A stretch of DNA of 64,000 nucleotides from Brachybacterium epidermidis (GCF_015209585.1 NZ_JADEYR010000005.1:62001-126000), one strand, 5' to 3'. Counted from the stretch's first letter, positions 8,948-18,048 are shown. Translations and numbers: made by a program. The notes: a model not told the origin generated them from the letters alone.

Positions 8948-10837
8948 TCACCTTCCCGTCGTGCGGCCGCCGAAGATGTGCTCCTCGACCAGCGCCAAGC
9001 GCGTGGGCTGCTTCTCGAGATCCAGCAGCAGCACCTCGTTGCGCCCCTCGCGGATGACCGGGGCGGGCACGTACAGCGACTGCTGCGGGCCCACGTTCCA
9101 GTACCGGCCCACGCAGAACCCGTTGACGTAGGCGACGCCGTGGCCGGCATCGGAGACGTCCAGGAAGGCGTCCTTCTGCTCGCTCGCCTCGAAGGATGCC
9201 TGCACCAGGACGGGCAGCGTCACGTCGTCCTCGGCGCCGGGCTCGACCGCGGCGGCACCCGAGGCCAGCGCAGCGAGCTCCTCGGCCATGTCCTCCAGAG
9301 GCCATGGATCCGCTTCCCAGTGGTTCAGGAAGCGGATGATCTGCCAGACGCCGCCCAGGATGCCCTTGCGCTCCCCCAGGCTGGGGCCGAAGTTGATGCG
9401 GCCCAGGTTCTCCACCAGGATCTCCACCCGCACGGTGCGGTGGCCGCCCTCGGGCAGCAGGCGCTCGGCCAGATGGGCGAGCTCCACGGTGGCGGGGAAC
9501 TGCTTGTCGGCCTCCGCACCGAGCACGGCATCGGCACCGGCGGCGCCGGCGTAGATGCCGTCCACGTACACCCAGGCACGGTCGTGCAGGTCGTACAGGT
9601 GCAGCGGCGCGATCGAGGGGCCGTCCTCGCCGTCGTTGCGGGTGATCTCGATCTTGCGGGACAGGCGCAGCAGGCCTCGCTCCAGCCCCAGGTCCTCGAA
9701 GGACGGCGGCTTCGGGTGCACCTCGGCACTGCGGGTGAAGCGCTCGGTGCCGCGCAGGGCCACCGTCCTGTCGATCGTGACCTCGCCGGCGGGCAGGGCC
9801 GCGGGCTCGGCGTCCAGACCCAGCTGGGCCAGGTGCTCCTCGAGCGCGGGCAGCTGGCGGTGCTGCGCGATGACCTCGCGGAAGGCGCGGAACTTCTCGG
9901 TGAGCCGGCCGTTCTCGGCGATCGGGGCGTCGTAGTCGTAGCTGGTGGTGGTGGGGCCGTAGGTGCCGTGGTGGTTGGCCCCGGCCGACATCCCGAAGTT
10001 GGTGCCGCCATGGGCCATGTAGAAGTTGACGCTCATGCCGTTGTCCAGCATGTCGGCCAGCTCCGAGGCAGCGGTCTCACCGGTGCGGGTGTGGTGCTCC
10101 TCGCCCCAGTGGTCGAACCAGCCGTTCCAGAACTCCATGCACATCTGGGGCTGGCCCGGCAGCTCACGCTCGGCCATCTCCAGCACCTGCAGGGTGCGAG
10201 AGCCGAAGTTCACGGTGGCCAGCGCTCCCTCGACGGTGCCGCCGGTGAGCCACATGCGGGCGGGCCCGTCGGAGGTCACCAGCAGTTCGTCGATGCCGCG
10301 CTCACGCAGGCCGTCGCGCAGGTGCGCCAGGTACTGCCGGTCGTCGCCGTAGCTGCCGTACTCGTTCTCCACCTGCACCATCACCACGTTGCCTCCGCGG
10401 GAGGCCTGCCGGGAGGCGATCACGGGGATAAGCATGTCGAACCAGGCGTCCACCAGCGCCAGGTAGTCGGGATCGCTGACCCGCAGGCGCAGGTTGCGGT
10501 CGCGCAGGATCCAGCCGGGGAACCCGCCGTTCTCCCACTCGGCGCAGATGTAGGGGCCCGGCCGCACAATCGCATCCAGCCCCTCCTCCCCGGCGATGTC
10601 CAGAAAGCGGCCCAGGTCCGCGATGCCGGTGAAGGTGGTGGTCTCCGGATCAGGCTGGTGCAGGTTCCAGGCCACGTAGGTCTCCACCGTGTTGCAGCCC
10701 ATGGCGACCAGGCGGCGCAGGCGGTCGCGCCACTGCTCGGGGTGCACGCGGAAGTAGTGGATCGCACCGGAGATCACCAGGTGCTTCTCACCTCCGCGCA
10801 GGAAGCCGTCGGCGGTGGGTTCGAGCAGGGCGGTCAT
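8948..10837 (-). CDS. Beta-galactosidase, glycoside hydrolase family 35
   Basis: A 629-residue GH35 enzyme that removes terminal non-reducing beta-galactose. Seen in the sequence: the family signature RPGPYICAEWENGGFPGW (about residues 92-109), the acid/base region VQVENEYGSYG (Glu157/Glu159) and the nucleophile region MEFWNGWFDHWG (Glu235). C-terminal jelly-roll domains follow. No signal peptide is visible, so it is probably cytoplasmic and acts on imported galactosides. ATG at 10837 has GAGGGAG upstream. The short leader (10838-10933) contains CGTTATTCGTTTCAC, LacI-operator-like, but this is weak evidence of regulation. It is co-directional with the permease and serpin remnant upstream and the Gfo/Idh gene downstream. 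Confidence 0.95.
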   Translation of the reverse strand: MTALLEPTADGFLRGGEKHLVISGAIHYFRVHPEQWRDRLRRLVAMGCNTVETYVAWNLHQPDPETTTFTGIADLGRFLDIAGEEGLDAIVRPGPYICAEWENGGFPGWILRDRNLRLRVSDPDYLALVDAWFDMLIPVIASRQASRGGNVVMVQVENEYGSYGDDRQYLAHLRDGLRERGIDELLVTSDGPARMWLTGGTVEGALATVNFGSRTLQVLEMAERELPGQPQMCMEFWNGWFDHWGEEHHTRTGETAASELADMLDNGMSVNFYMAHGGTNFGMSAGANHHGTYGPTTTSYDYDAPIAENGRLTEKFRAFREVIAQHRQLPALEEHLAQLGLDAEPAALPAGEVTIDRTVALRGTERFTRSAEVHPKPPSFEDLGLERGLLRLSRKIEITRNDGEDGPSIAPLHLYDLHDRAWVYVDGIYAGAAGADAVLGAEADKQFPATVELAHLAERLLPEGGHRTVRVEILVENLGRINFGPSLGERKGILGGVWQIIRFLNHWEADPWPLEDMAEELAALASGAAAVEPGAEDDVTLPVLVQASFEASEQKDAFLDVSDAGHGVAYVNGFCVGRYWNVGPQQSLYVPAPVIREGRNEVLLLDLEKQPTRLALVEEHIFGGRTTGR

Positions 10838-10933
10838 CGGTGGTCTCCCTCGCTGTGAAACGAATAACGCGGTCCAGTCTGGCAGGTCCCATCGGGCGCG
10901 GGAAGTCCGATCAGTCGCCGGGATGCTCTGTTC

Positions 10934-11895
10934 TCACCTGGTCTGCGAAGGATCCCCGATCCAACCCAGCACCAGTGGTGCCAGCGTCGAGGTATCGTAG
11001 GCGATGAACAGGAACGGGGAGTCGAGCACCAGCTTCTTGGGATCCTCCGGAGCGGCGGCCTCCTCCATCCCCACGGCGGTGGCGGCAGCAGCCTCCATGC
11101 CCTCCGCGTCCACGGGGATCACAGCCTTGTGCACCACGTCGCTGATCAGCAGCTGCCCCCGCGTGGGGATCCCCGAGAAGTCGGCCCCGTCGGTGAAGGC
11201 CAGCTCCATCCCCAGGCCCTGCAGCAGCACGGCCAGGGAGGTCTGCCATTCGATGTCGAAGGCAGGGAGGCTCAGGTCGACCACGTCCGGTCCCTGCAGG
11301 CCCTCCAGCACTGCTCCGAGACCAGCGTCCGCTCCAACGCCGTCTGCCGCCTCGGCCCAGGCATCGAGCACAGTGCCGACGTCGTCCACGGGCTGCACCA
11401 GGGCCAGGGCGAGACCCCGGCCGTAAGTGCTGTGGTGAGGTCCTCGAGATAGGCCTGCTCCAGTTCCATGCCCTCCTTCGCCCACACCCCGATCACGAGG
11501 GAGGCCACGGCCGGTTCGGGAGCGTCCTCCGCGTCGGCCTCCCGCTCCTCGTCGCCGACGACAGCGAGCACGGAGGAGAGGGTGTTGGCCGCCTCGGCCA
11601 GTTCGTCCATGCTGCCGCCGAGCACCTGCTCCATCTGGGCGCGGGTGTCCCCGGCGGCGCCCATCCCGGCCATGGTCAGCACGATCTGGGCCGACAGCGG
11701 GGAGCACACGGTGTTGACCTCGGACCGGTCGATCCCGCCCAGCATCCGGGCGGTGAAGGGCACGGCCGCCCGCCCCGTGCCCTCGGCGGGCCCGGGCTCG
11801 GCACGCTCCACCTCGGCGCGCACGTCCGGCTCCCCCACCTCACCGGGCCCGTCGGAACCTCCGAGCATGCCGCAGGAGGGCAGGCCCAGCGCCAC
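10934..11895 (-). pseudogene. Serpin-like serine protease inhibitor, frameshifted and shortened
   Basis: Two overlapping minus-strand frames together spell a serpin. The first half (from 11895) has VNTVCSPLSAQIVLTMAGMG, like the N-terminal serpin helices. The second half (to 10934) has VVDLSLPAFDIEW, then VVHKAVIPVDAEGMEAAAAT, the conserved hinge of the reactive-centre loop, and FLFIAYDTSTLAPLVLGWIG, like the serpin C terminus. A one-base deletion in the CCCCGGCC run at about 11415-11423 joins the frames. Even when restored the protein is only about 320 residues against about 370 usual, and the middle sheet region is largely missing. The N terminus (VALGLPSCGM) ends in a lipobox-like LPSC but is too short for a full signal peptide. 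It is an unusual gene for a sugar operon and is probably non-functional. Confidence 0.75.
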
Positions 11896-11958
11896 CCTTG
11901 CCAGGTCGCAAGCCGGTCACGTTCGGTGACGGCCCTGGCGGATCGGCGCCGCAGGCTC

Positions 11959-12969
11959 TCAGCCCTTGACCGAGCCCTCCGTGAGGCCGCCGCGCCAGAA
12001 GCGCTGCAGCACCAGGATCAGTATCGCCAGCGGGACCACCGATAGCAGAGCACCACCGGTGGTGAGCTGGAAGAACTCCGGCAAGCGGTCCGTCTGCGCC
12101 CTCCAGCTGTCCAGACCCAGGGTGATCGGGTAGAGGCGCTCGTCGGCCAGCATCACCAGCGGCAGGAAGTAGTTGTTCCAGATGGCCACGAACTGGAACA
12201 GCAGGATGGTGACCACGGCCGGGGTGAGCTGCGGCAGCGCCAGCCGGTGGAACAGCCCGATCTCGCTGACGCCGTCGAGCCGACCGGCCTCCAGCATGGA
12301 GTCCGGCACCGCGGCGCCGGCGTAGATGGCGGCCAGGAACAGACCGAAGGGGCTCACCAGGGAGGGGATCAGCACCGACCAGTAGGTGTTGGTCAGCCCC
12401 ATGCTGGAGAACAGGAAGAACAGCGGCAGCGCGGTGGCGGTGCCGGGCACCAGCAACCCGCCCAGCACGAAGGCGTACACGAACTTCCGGCCCGGGAAGC
12501 TGTACTTGGCCAGGGCGTACCCGGCGGCGACCGCGAAGTACGTGGCCAGCAGCGAGCCCACCCCGGAGTACAGCAGGGAGTTCAGCGCCCAGCGCGGGAA
12601 GATGCCGCCGTTGGCAGAGAGCACCGCGCTGATGTTCTCCACCAGGCGGAACTCGTTGCCGAACCAGAATCCGCTGGTGCCGAACAGGTCCTCGGTGGTC
12701 TTGGTGGCGTTGACGACCACCCAGTACACCGGCACCAGGAAGTAGATCGCCACGATCGTCAGCACCGCGGTGACGATGATCGTGGTGGCGGGGCTGCGAC
12801 CCGCCGCGCGGGCCCCGGAGCGCTCGTCGGCCCCGCGCTTGCCGGCCCCACCGGCGCGGCGCCTGGGCGTGCCTGCGCCGGCGGCACCAGAGCCCGGGCG
12901 GTCGGTCTCGAGGGTGCCGGTCGCCTTGCCGGCGGCCAGCGCGTTCTTGGAGGCGTCGGTGGCGCTCAT
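11959..12969 (-). CDS. Carbohydrate ABC transporter permease (MalG type)
   Basis: A 336-residue inner-membrane permease with about six transmembrane helices after a basic, disordered 75-residue N terminus, and the cytoplasmic EAA loop EAGRLDGVSEIGLFHRLALP that docks on the ATPase. ATG at 12969 follows GAGAGGAAGCG. This is the MalG-like half of a CUT1 transporter; no MalF-like partner, binding protein or ATPase is found in the window, because the upstream neighbour is the divergent peptidase. The partner genes must lie elsewhere or have been lost. It heads a co-directional group with the serpin remnant, GH35 and Gfo/Idh genes. Confidence 0.88.
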   Translation of the reverse strand: MSATDASKNALAAGKATGTLETDRPGSGAAGAGTPRRRAGGAGKRGADERSGARAAGRSPATTIIVTAVLTIVAIYFLVPVYWVVVNATKTTEDLFGTSGFWFGNEFRLVENISAVLSANGGIFPRWALNSLLYSGVGSLLATYFAVAAGYALAKYSFPGRKFVYAFVLGGLLVPGTATALPLFFLFSSMGLTNTYWSVLIPSLVSPFGLFLAAIYAGAAVPDSMLEAGRLDGVSEIGLFHRLALPQLTPAVVTILLFQFVAIWNNYFLPLVMLADERLYPITLGLDSWRAQTDRLPEFFQLTTGGALLSVVPLAILILVLQRFWRGGLTEGSVKG

Positions 12970-13060
12970 CGCTTCCTCTCCGCCCACGAGGCAGGCCCCA
13001 CGTCCGGACCCGGAGCTTAAGCTCGACAACGAGCCCAGACCCCATCGCGAAGGAGCACGC

Positions 13061-14632
13061 GTGAACGCCCAGCCCATCCCCAGCACGCCCGAGGACCTCG
13101 ACGCCGCCGAGGGCAGCACGTTCACCGGCAGCGGTACCGGCCCGTCCGCCGGCACCGCGGAGGCAGGGCAGAAGGACACCGCGCCCGAGGACCGCCTGGT
13201 GACCACGGCCCACATACTCGAGCTGCCGGACGGCCCCCTCTCCTACACCGCCACCACCGGCACCGTGGTGCTGCGTGAGGAGCCGGAGGGCACCGAGTAC
13301 GGGCGGGCCAAGGCGTATGCGGAGCTGTTCTCCGTCAGCTATGTCGCCACCGAGCAGGATCCCGCCCGCCCGGTGCTGTTCGCCTTCAACGGCGGCCCCG
13401 GCGCCTCCACGGTGTGGCTGCACCTGGGCCTGTTCGGCCCGCGCCGTGTGGACACGGCCGATGCGGGCGCTCCCGTGGCGCCCCCGTACCGCCTGCTGGA
13501 CAACACCGAGACGCTGCTGCGCCATGCGGACCTGGTGATGGTCGATGCGATGACCACCGGCTACTCGCGGCCCGCCCCCGGCTCGAAGCCGGACCGCCAC
13601 CACGGCCTGACCGAGGACCGCGACCTGATCGCCTCCTTCGTCGTGGACTGGCTGACCCGCAACGACCGCTGGACCTCCCCCATCCACCTGGCCGGGGAGT
13701 CCTACGGCACCACCCGGGCCTCCGCCGTGGCGGCCCGGCTGATGGACCGCTACTACGTGGCGGTGGAGGGTGTCTCGCTGATCTCCCCGGTGCTGGACTT
13801 CGGCACCATCAGCTTCGATCCCGCCAACGACCGCCCCTACCTGCACTACCTGCCTACCTACGCGGCGATCGCCCACGCCCATGGCAAGCACGAAGGACGT
13901 CTGCTGCAGGACGTGGTGGATGAGGCCGAGGCCTTCGCCGAGCAGGAGTACCCGGCGCTGCTGGCCGCTGGGCTAAGGCTCTCCCCCGAGCAGAAGCAGG
14001 AGGCGGCCGCCCGCATCGGCGCCCTGATCGGGGTGGACCCGGCGTGGGTGGAGCGGGCAAACCTTCGCATCGAGCACATGGCGTTCCTGGCGGAGCTGCT
14101 GCGCGAGGAGGGTCTGATCGCGGGGCGCATCGACGGCCGCTTCACCTCCCCCATGGGTGCGGGCAACGCGCCGACGACGGAGACCGATCCGTCGATCGAC
14201 CAGCTCGCCCCCGCGTACACCGCCACCATCAACCAGTACCTGCGCACCGAGCTGGGTTACTCCAGCGACATCGTGTACGAGATCATGAGCGGCCGCGTTC
14301 ACCCGTGGAGCTACAAGGAGTTCGAGGGCCGCTCGGTGGAGGTCGCCTCGGACCTGGCGCGCCTGCTGCGCACGTCCCCCCACACCCGGGTGTACGTGGC
14401 ACACGGGTACCACGACGCCGCCACCCCGTTCCACGCCAGTGAGCACGTGCTGGCCCACTTGCCGATCCCGCAACAGGACTACGCCGAACGGATCCGGGTG
14501 GAGTACTACGAGGCAGGGGACATGATGTACTGCCACGAGCCCAGCCGCCGGGCGATGTCCCAGCACCTGGCGGAGTTCGTGGGCGGCGTCGAGCACGCAC
14601 CTGTCGGCCACGGCGAGGGACACATCGGCTAG
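13061..14632 (+). CDS. S10-type serine carboxypeptidase-like protein
   Basis: A 523-residue alpha/beta-hydrolase of peptidase family S10. Seen: FNGGPGAS forming the oxyanion hole (about residue 109), the nucleophile elbow AGESYGTT (Ser214), VAHGYHDAATPF with the likely catalytic Asp and MMYCHEPSR with the likely His near the C terminus. No signal peptide is evident, so a cytoplasmic location is likely despite the family being mostly secreted in eukaryotes. GTG at 13061 has GCGAAGGAG 6 nt upstream; the reading frame extends far upstream but overlaps the permease on the other strand. The 91-bp gap to the divergent permease must contain both promoters. Confidence 0.88.
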   Translation: MNAQPIPSTPEDLDAAEGSTFTGSGTGPSAGTAEAGQKDTAPEDRLVTTAHILELPDGPLSYTATTGTVVLREEPEGTEYGRAKAYAELFSVSYVATEQDPARPVLFAFNGGPGASTVWLHLGLFGPRRVDTADAGAPVAPPYRLLDNTETLLRHADLVMVDAMTTGYSRPAPGSKPDRHHGLTEDRDLIASFVVDWLTRNDRWTSPIHLAGESYGTTRASAVAARLMDRYYVAVEGVSLISPVLDFGTISFDPANDRPYLHYLPTYAAIAHAHGKHEGRLLQDVVDEAEAFAEQEYPALLAAGLRLSPEQKQEAAARIGALIGVDPAWVERANLRIEHMAFLAELLREEGLIAGRIDGRFTSPMGAGNAPTTETDPSIDQLAPAYTATINQYLRTELGYSSDIVYEIMSGRVHPWSYKEFEGRSVEVASDLARLLRTSPHTRVYVAHGYHDAATPFHASEHVLAHLPIPQQDYAERIRVEYYEAGDMMYCHEPSRRAMSQHLAEFVGGVEHAPVGHGEGHIG

Positions 14633-14942
14633 GGGCACGGCCGCGCTAGTCGACCCCGGTCGCCCCTGAGCGTCGTCCCCGGCCCCACTCCCGGGGTTAC
14701 GGGTGGGTACGTTCCACAAACTGGAAGCGCACCACCCGGTACCGGAAGCGCACCACCCGGTACCGGAAGCGCACCACCCGCTGCCGCTCGCTCACTGGGA
14801 TCAGCCATGTCAACCTGGGGCTGATCCGGGCGGTCGACGCCATCACCGGCGACACCCTGGAGTGAGCCTCGGGCGCCCCGGCCGCCGTCCGGCAGATGGG
14901 GCGCCCTCCCGCGCCCGTGCGGGTCCTGCGCGGCCGCGAGCC
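14633..14942. other. 310-bp intergenic stretch with dispersed element and 21-bp repeats
   Basis: Contains the second copy of the 34-bp element (14695-14728) running into three copies of a 21-bp unit (CGGAAGCGCACCACCCGGTAC type, about 14721-14780). A frame through the repeats ends at 14865 with SHVNLGLIRAVDAITGDTLE, which reads like a natural C terminus and could be the tail of a lost gene. No start, ribosome-binding site or homology is recognisable, so no gene is called. Confidence 0.55.
14695..14728 (+). repeat. Dispersed 34-bp element, copy 2
   Basis: GGTTACGGGTGGGTAC then GTTCCACAAACTGGAAGC; same spacing and mostly the same bases as 4651-4684. Its last eight bases merge with the first 21-bp repeat. 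Confidence 0.65.
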
Positions 14943-15791
14943 TCAGGCCCCCTGGTGGCCGGAGAACTCCGCGGGGTGGCCGCCGCGGCGGCCCTGCTCG
15001 CCCTTGTCCAGGGCGTTGATCGCAGCGACCTCCTCGGGGGTGAGCTCCAGCTGGAGGGAGGCGAAGTTCGAGACGATCCGCTCGGGGGTCTCGGACTTGG
15101 AGATCACCACGTTGCCCTGGGCGAGGTTCCAGGCCAGCATCACCTGGCCCACCTCGGCGCCGTGGGCCTCGGCGATGCCGGTGATCACCGGGTCCTCCAG
15201 CTCACCGCCGCCCTGGCCCAGCGGCGACCAGGACTCGGTGGCGATGCTCTTGGAGGCGTGGTACTCGCGCAGCTCGAGCTGGGCGAAGTAGGGGTGCAGC
15301 TCGATCTGGTTCAGCACGGGGACCACGCCGGTCTCCTGCTCCAGCTGCTCGAGGTCCTCCACCCGGAAGTTGGAGACACCGATGGAGCGGATGCGGCCCT
15401 GCTCCTTCAGCTCCACCAGTGCCTTCCACGTGTTCAGCGCCTCGCCCCTGGCGGGGGCCGGCCAGTGGATGAGGTACAGGTCCAGCTCCTCCAGGCCCAG
15501 GTCGGCCATGGTGGCGTCGAAGGAGCGCAGCGTCTGCTCGCGCCCCTGGTCCTGGTTGGGGACCTTGGAGGTGATGAACAGGTCCTCGCGGCCCACCTCG
15601 GTGCGGGCCAGGGCACGGCCCACGCCGGCTTCGTTCTCCTAGCCGCGGGCGGTGTCGATGTGGCGGTAGCCGGCCTCGATCGCCTTCAGCACCACGTCGG
15701 TGGCGGTGTCGTCGGAGACCTGCCACACCCCATAGCCGAGCTGGGGGATGGAGCGGCCGTCGTGGAACTCGATGGTGGGCTGCGCGGTCAT
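14943..15791 (-). pseudogene. Aldo/keto reductase interrupted by an in-frame TAG at the catalytic tyrosine
   Basis: ATG at 15791 (AAGGAG ribosome-binding site) opens a normal aldo/keto reductase: PQLGYGVWQV, then GYRHIDTARG and a TAG at codon 51 (15641-15639), then ENEAGVGRAL and the rest in the same frame. In this family the motif is HIDTAxxYxNE, and its Tyr is the catalytic acid, so the amber codon replaces exactly that residue (TAC/TAT to TAG is one base). The other catalytic residues are intact: Asp in HIDTA, Lys in FITSKV and His in LYLIHWP. Downstream motifs GVSNF and VISKSE are normal and the frame is open to the end, so the lesion is recent or a base-call error. Initiation at GTG 15623 would give a protein without the active site. 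Confidence 0.85.
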
Positions 15792-15880
15792 GATGCTCCT
15801 TAGCGGGGACGGGCTCGTCGATCGGGTCGGCACGTGCACCGGGGACTCACCACACTACCGAGCACGCCCCGCGCCGGTGG

Positions 15881-16429
15881 TCACAGCGGCAGCACCCCCA
15901 GGCCGATGGGCCTGCTGCTCGGGTCCGCCTCCAGCCACTGCGCGAGCCCCGGCGGGTGCACCTCATGCTCGGCGAGGTGCCCGATGGGCAGCCAGTCCGT
16001 GCCATCCTGCCCGGGATCCGGGTCGCTGCCCGGACCCGGCTCCTGACCGTCGGCCAGACCGCACCAGTAGGCCACGTTGACCTGGTGGAACGGAGGGATG
16101 GGCACACCGTCGCGCAGTCGGCTCACGGACTGCACCTCGTACACGCAGGCGACCTGGTGCACCTCGACCTCCGCGCCGATCTCCTCGCGGCACTCGCGGA
16201 CCAGGGCGGCGACCTGGTCCTCGCCGTGCTCCTGCCCGCCGCCGGGCGGGCCGTGCAGCACGGTTCCGTCCGGGGTGACCACACGGTTCATCAGCACGTG
16301 CCCGTCCCGCACGATGAGCGCCTTGACAGCCACCCGGGGGCCGGAGCCGGCGGCGGAGCCTGGCCCGGAACGTGGCCCGGAACCAGGCGCGGGACGAGGA
16401 GCCGGTGCTCCCGCGGCGGAGCCCGTCAT
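15881..16429 (-). CDS. NUDIX hydrolase
   Basis: A 182-residue protein with the Nudix box read as GPPGGGQEHGEDQVAALVRE followed by CREEIGAEV (GX5EX7REUXEEXGU), starting about residue 70. It hydrolyses a nucleoside diphosphate linked to another group; the substrate cannot be read from sequence. The first ~30 residues are a Gly/Pro/Ser-rich repeat-like leader. ATG at 16429 overlaps the stop of the EIIA gene (ATGA), so the two are translationally coupled. Confidence 0.88.
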   Translation of the reverse strand: MTGSAAGAPAPRPAPGSGPRSGPGSAAGSGPRVAVKALIVRDGHVLMNRVVTPDGTVLHGPPGGGQEHGEDQVAALVRECREEIGAEVEVHQVACVYEVQSVSRLRDGVPIPPFHQVNVAYWCGLADGQEPGPGSDPDPGQDGTDWLPIGHLAEHEVHPPGLAQWLEADPSSRPIGLGVLPL

Positions 16430-16935
16430 GCGATGGGGTGTCCGGTCAGGTGCTGCTCGGCCAGGCGCAGCAGCTCGGCCTCGTCGGCTGCGCCGAGCAG
16501 CGCCGCGACGGCCTGCTCGTCGGTGAGCATGCCCATCATCCGCTGCAGCGCCGGCACCATCGCCTCGGGATCCGTGACCAGCGGGAGCACCAGCAGCTGC
16601 GTCTCGACGGTGTCCGCGGCGCGGCCGCCCATCTCGCCGAAACGCACGGGCCGGGCCAGGGTGGCGACCGCCAGGCAGCGCACGCGCACGTGCTCGGCAT
16701 CGGAGTGCGGAATCGCGGTGGGGATCCGGGTGGGCAGCCCGGTGGGGAAGCGCTGCTCGCGCTCCCACAGCGCTGCCGGGAAGCTCTCCTCCACCAGGCC
16801 CTCGGCCAGCAGGTGGCGGGCGATGGTCCCGAGGACCTCCTTCGCGTCCTCGCCCTGGACTGCGTGCAGCACGGCACGGATGGGCACGGCCTCCAGCGGA
16901 TCCGCGTTCTCGCTGGGGCGCTGATGCTCGGTCAT
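16426..16935 (-). CDS. PTS sugar transporter subunit IIA (fructose/galactitol type)
   Basis: A 169-residue EIIA of the mannitol/fructose/galactitol-like superfamily. The phosphorylated histidine is His77 in TAIPHSDAEHV. No EIIB or EIIC is adjacent, so it is an orphan: it may serve a remote permease or act as a regulator. GGGAGG precedes ATG 16935. It is divergent from a SorC-type sugar-sensing regulator with 86 bp between starts, the usual arrangement for a PTS gene and its controller. Confidence 0.82.
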   Translation of the reverse strand: MTEHQRPSENADPLEAVPIRAVLHAVQGEDAKEVLGTIARHLLAEGLVEESFPAALWEREQRFPTGLPTRIPTAIPHSDAEHVRVRCLAVATLARPVRFGEMGGRAADTVETQLLVLPLVTDPEAMVPALQRMMGMLTDEQAVAALLGAADEAELLRLAEQHLTGHPIA

Positions 16936-17021
16936 GGGGCCTCCCGGGTCGATGGCACGATTCTGGCACCCGCGCGGGGCCGACGGGGATACTGGAGTCC
17001 CGTTCGCCCGAAGGAGCACCG

Positions 17022-17978
17022 ATGCCGGCACCCCGCGACACCGCACTGGTCGTGCGCGCTGCGCGGCTCTACTACGAGCAGGGCCGTTCGCAGACGGAGG
17101 TGGCGCAGGAGCTGGGGCTGTCCCGCTCGAACGTCTCTCGGATCCTCACCCAGGCACGCGAGCGCGGCATCGTGGAGATCTCCATCAACGATCCGGACGG
17201 CCCCCCGCGCCACCATCCCGCGGTCGAGGCAGCGCTGAGCGCCCGGTACTCGCTGCGTGAGGCCCACGTGGTCTCCGCCCCTCGCACCCCGGGCCTGGAG
17301 GCCGTGGCCAGGCAGGCGTCGGCCCTGATCACGGAGCGGGCCGCCCAGGTGCGCTCGATCGGTCTGTCCTGGGGACAGACGGTCCAGCGGGTGGTCGAGC
17401 AGCTGGAACCGGTGCGACTGCGGCCGGCGCCGCGAGTGCTGCCGCTGGTGGGCGGGCACTCCACGCTGGACCAGTTCGAGTCCGGCGAGTCAGTGCTGCG
17501 GGTGATGGCCTCCCGGTTCGGTGCTCGCGCCGAGATGCTCTACGCGCCGGCGGTGCTGGAGGCGGCCACCACGGTGAGCACGCTGCGGCGCGAGTCGAGC
17601 ATCGCCTCGGTGCTGGAGGCCGCCGCGCAGGTGGAGCTGGCACTGGTGGGCATGGGCTCCATGGGCATGCACTCCTCCCCGCACATCGTGGAGCAGATGG
17701 GGCTGAGCGAGCAGGAGCATGCCGCGTTCCTCGCGCAGGAGCCCGTGGGGGACGTGTGCGGCAGGTTCGTGGACGCCCACGGGGTCCCGGTAGGGGCGCC
17801 GACGGACCAGCGGGTGCTCGCGGTGACGTTCTCCGAGCTGCTGCGCATCCCCGAGGTGGTGGGGGTGGCCGCAGGCGCGGAGAAGGCCCCGGGCGTGGCC
17901 GGGGTGCTGCGCAGCGGCACCATCGACACCGCCGTGGTGGACGTGGACCTGGCGCGCGAGCTGCTGGCCTCCACCTGA
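17022..17978 (+). CDS. Sugar-binding transcriptional regulator, SorC/DeoR family
   Basis: A 318-residue regulator: an N-terminal helix-turn-helix (about residues 20-60, RSQTEVAQELGLSRSNVSRI) and a SorC-type phosphosugar-binding domain (GLSWGQTVQRVV; LVGMGSM; VGVAAG near the C terminus). ATG 17022 follows GAAGGAG. It probably controls the divergent EIIA-NUDIX-aldo/keto reductase group in response to a sugar phosphate. Confidence 0.9.
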   Translation: MPAPRDTALVVRAARLYYEQGRSQTEVAQELGLSRSNVSRILTQARERGIVEISINDPDGPPRHHPAVEAALSARYSLREAHVVSAPRTPGLEAVARQASALITERAAQVRSIGLSWGQTVQRVVEQLEPVRLRPAPRVLPLVGGHSTLDQFESGESVLRVMASRFGARAEMLYAPAVLEAATTVSTLRRESSIASVLEAAAQVELALVGMGSMGMHSSPHIVEQMGLSEQEHAAFLAQEPVGDVCGRFVDAHGVPVGAPTDQRVLAVTFSELLRIPEVVGVAAGAEKAPGVAGVLRSGTIDTAVVDVDLARELLAST

Positions 17979-18048
17979 GCCCGACCCCCTCCCCCAGGGG
18001 CATCGCCGCTCGACATGGGCGAGGGTGGAGCCGAGCCCGGGCGCAGGC

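Noticed and set aside
8978-10858. Very long plus-strand reading frame opposite the beta-galactosidase
   Set aside because: It is a GC-driven shadow: Gly/Val/Gln/His-rich with no domain, opposite a clear GH35 enzyme. The same applies to other long antisense frames such as 110-1231, 4853-6628, 20785-22581 and 59991-62003.
14703-14865. Small gene with YRKRTTR repeats
   Set aside because: No ribosome-binding site or start and the codons come from a 21-bp DNA repeat; kept only as a possible gene remnant.
15639-15641. Pyrrolysine or recoded amber in the aldo/keto reductase
   Set aside because: No recoding element or pyl genes are seen, and other genes here also use or lack TAG in the normal way; mutation or error is simpler.
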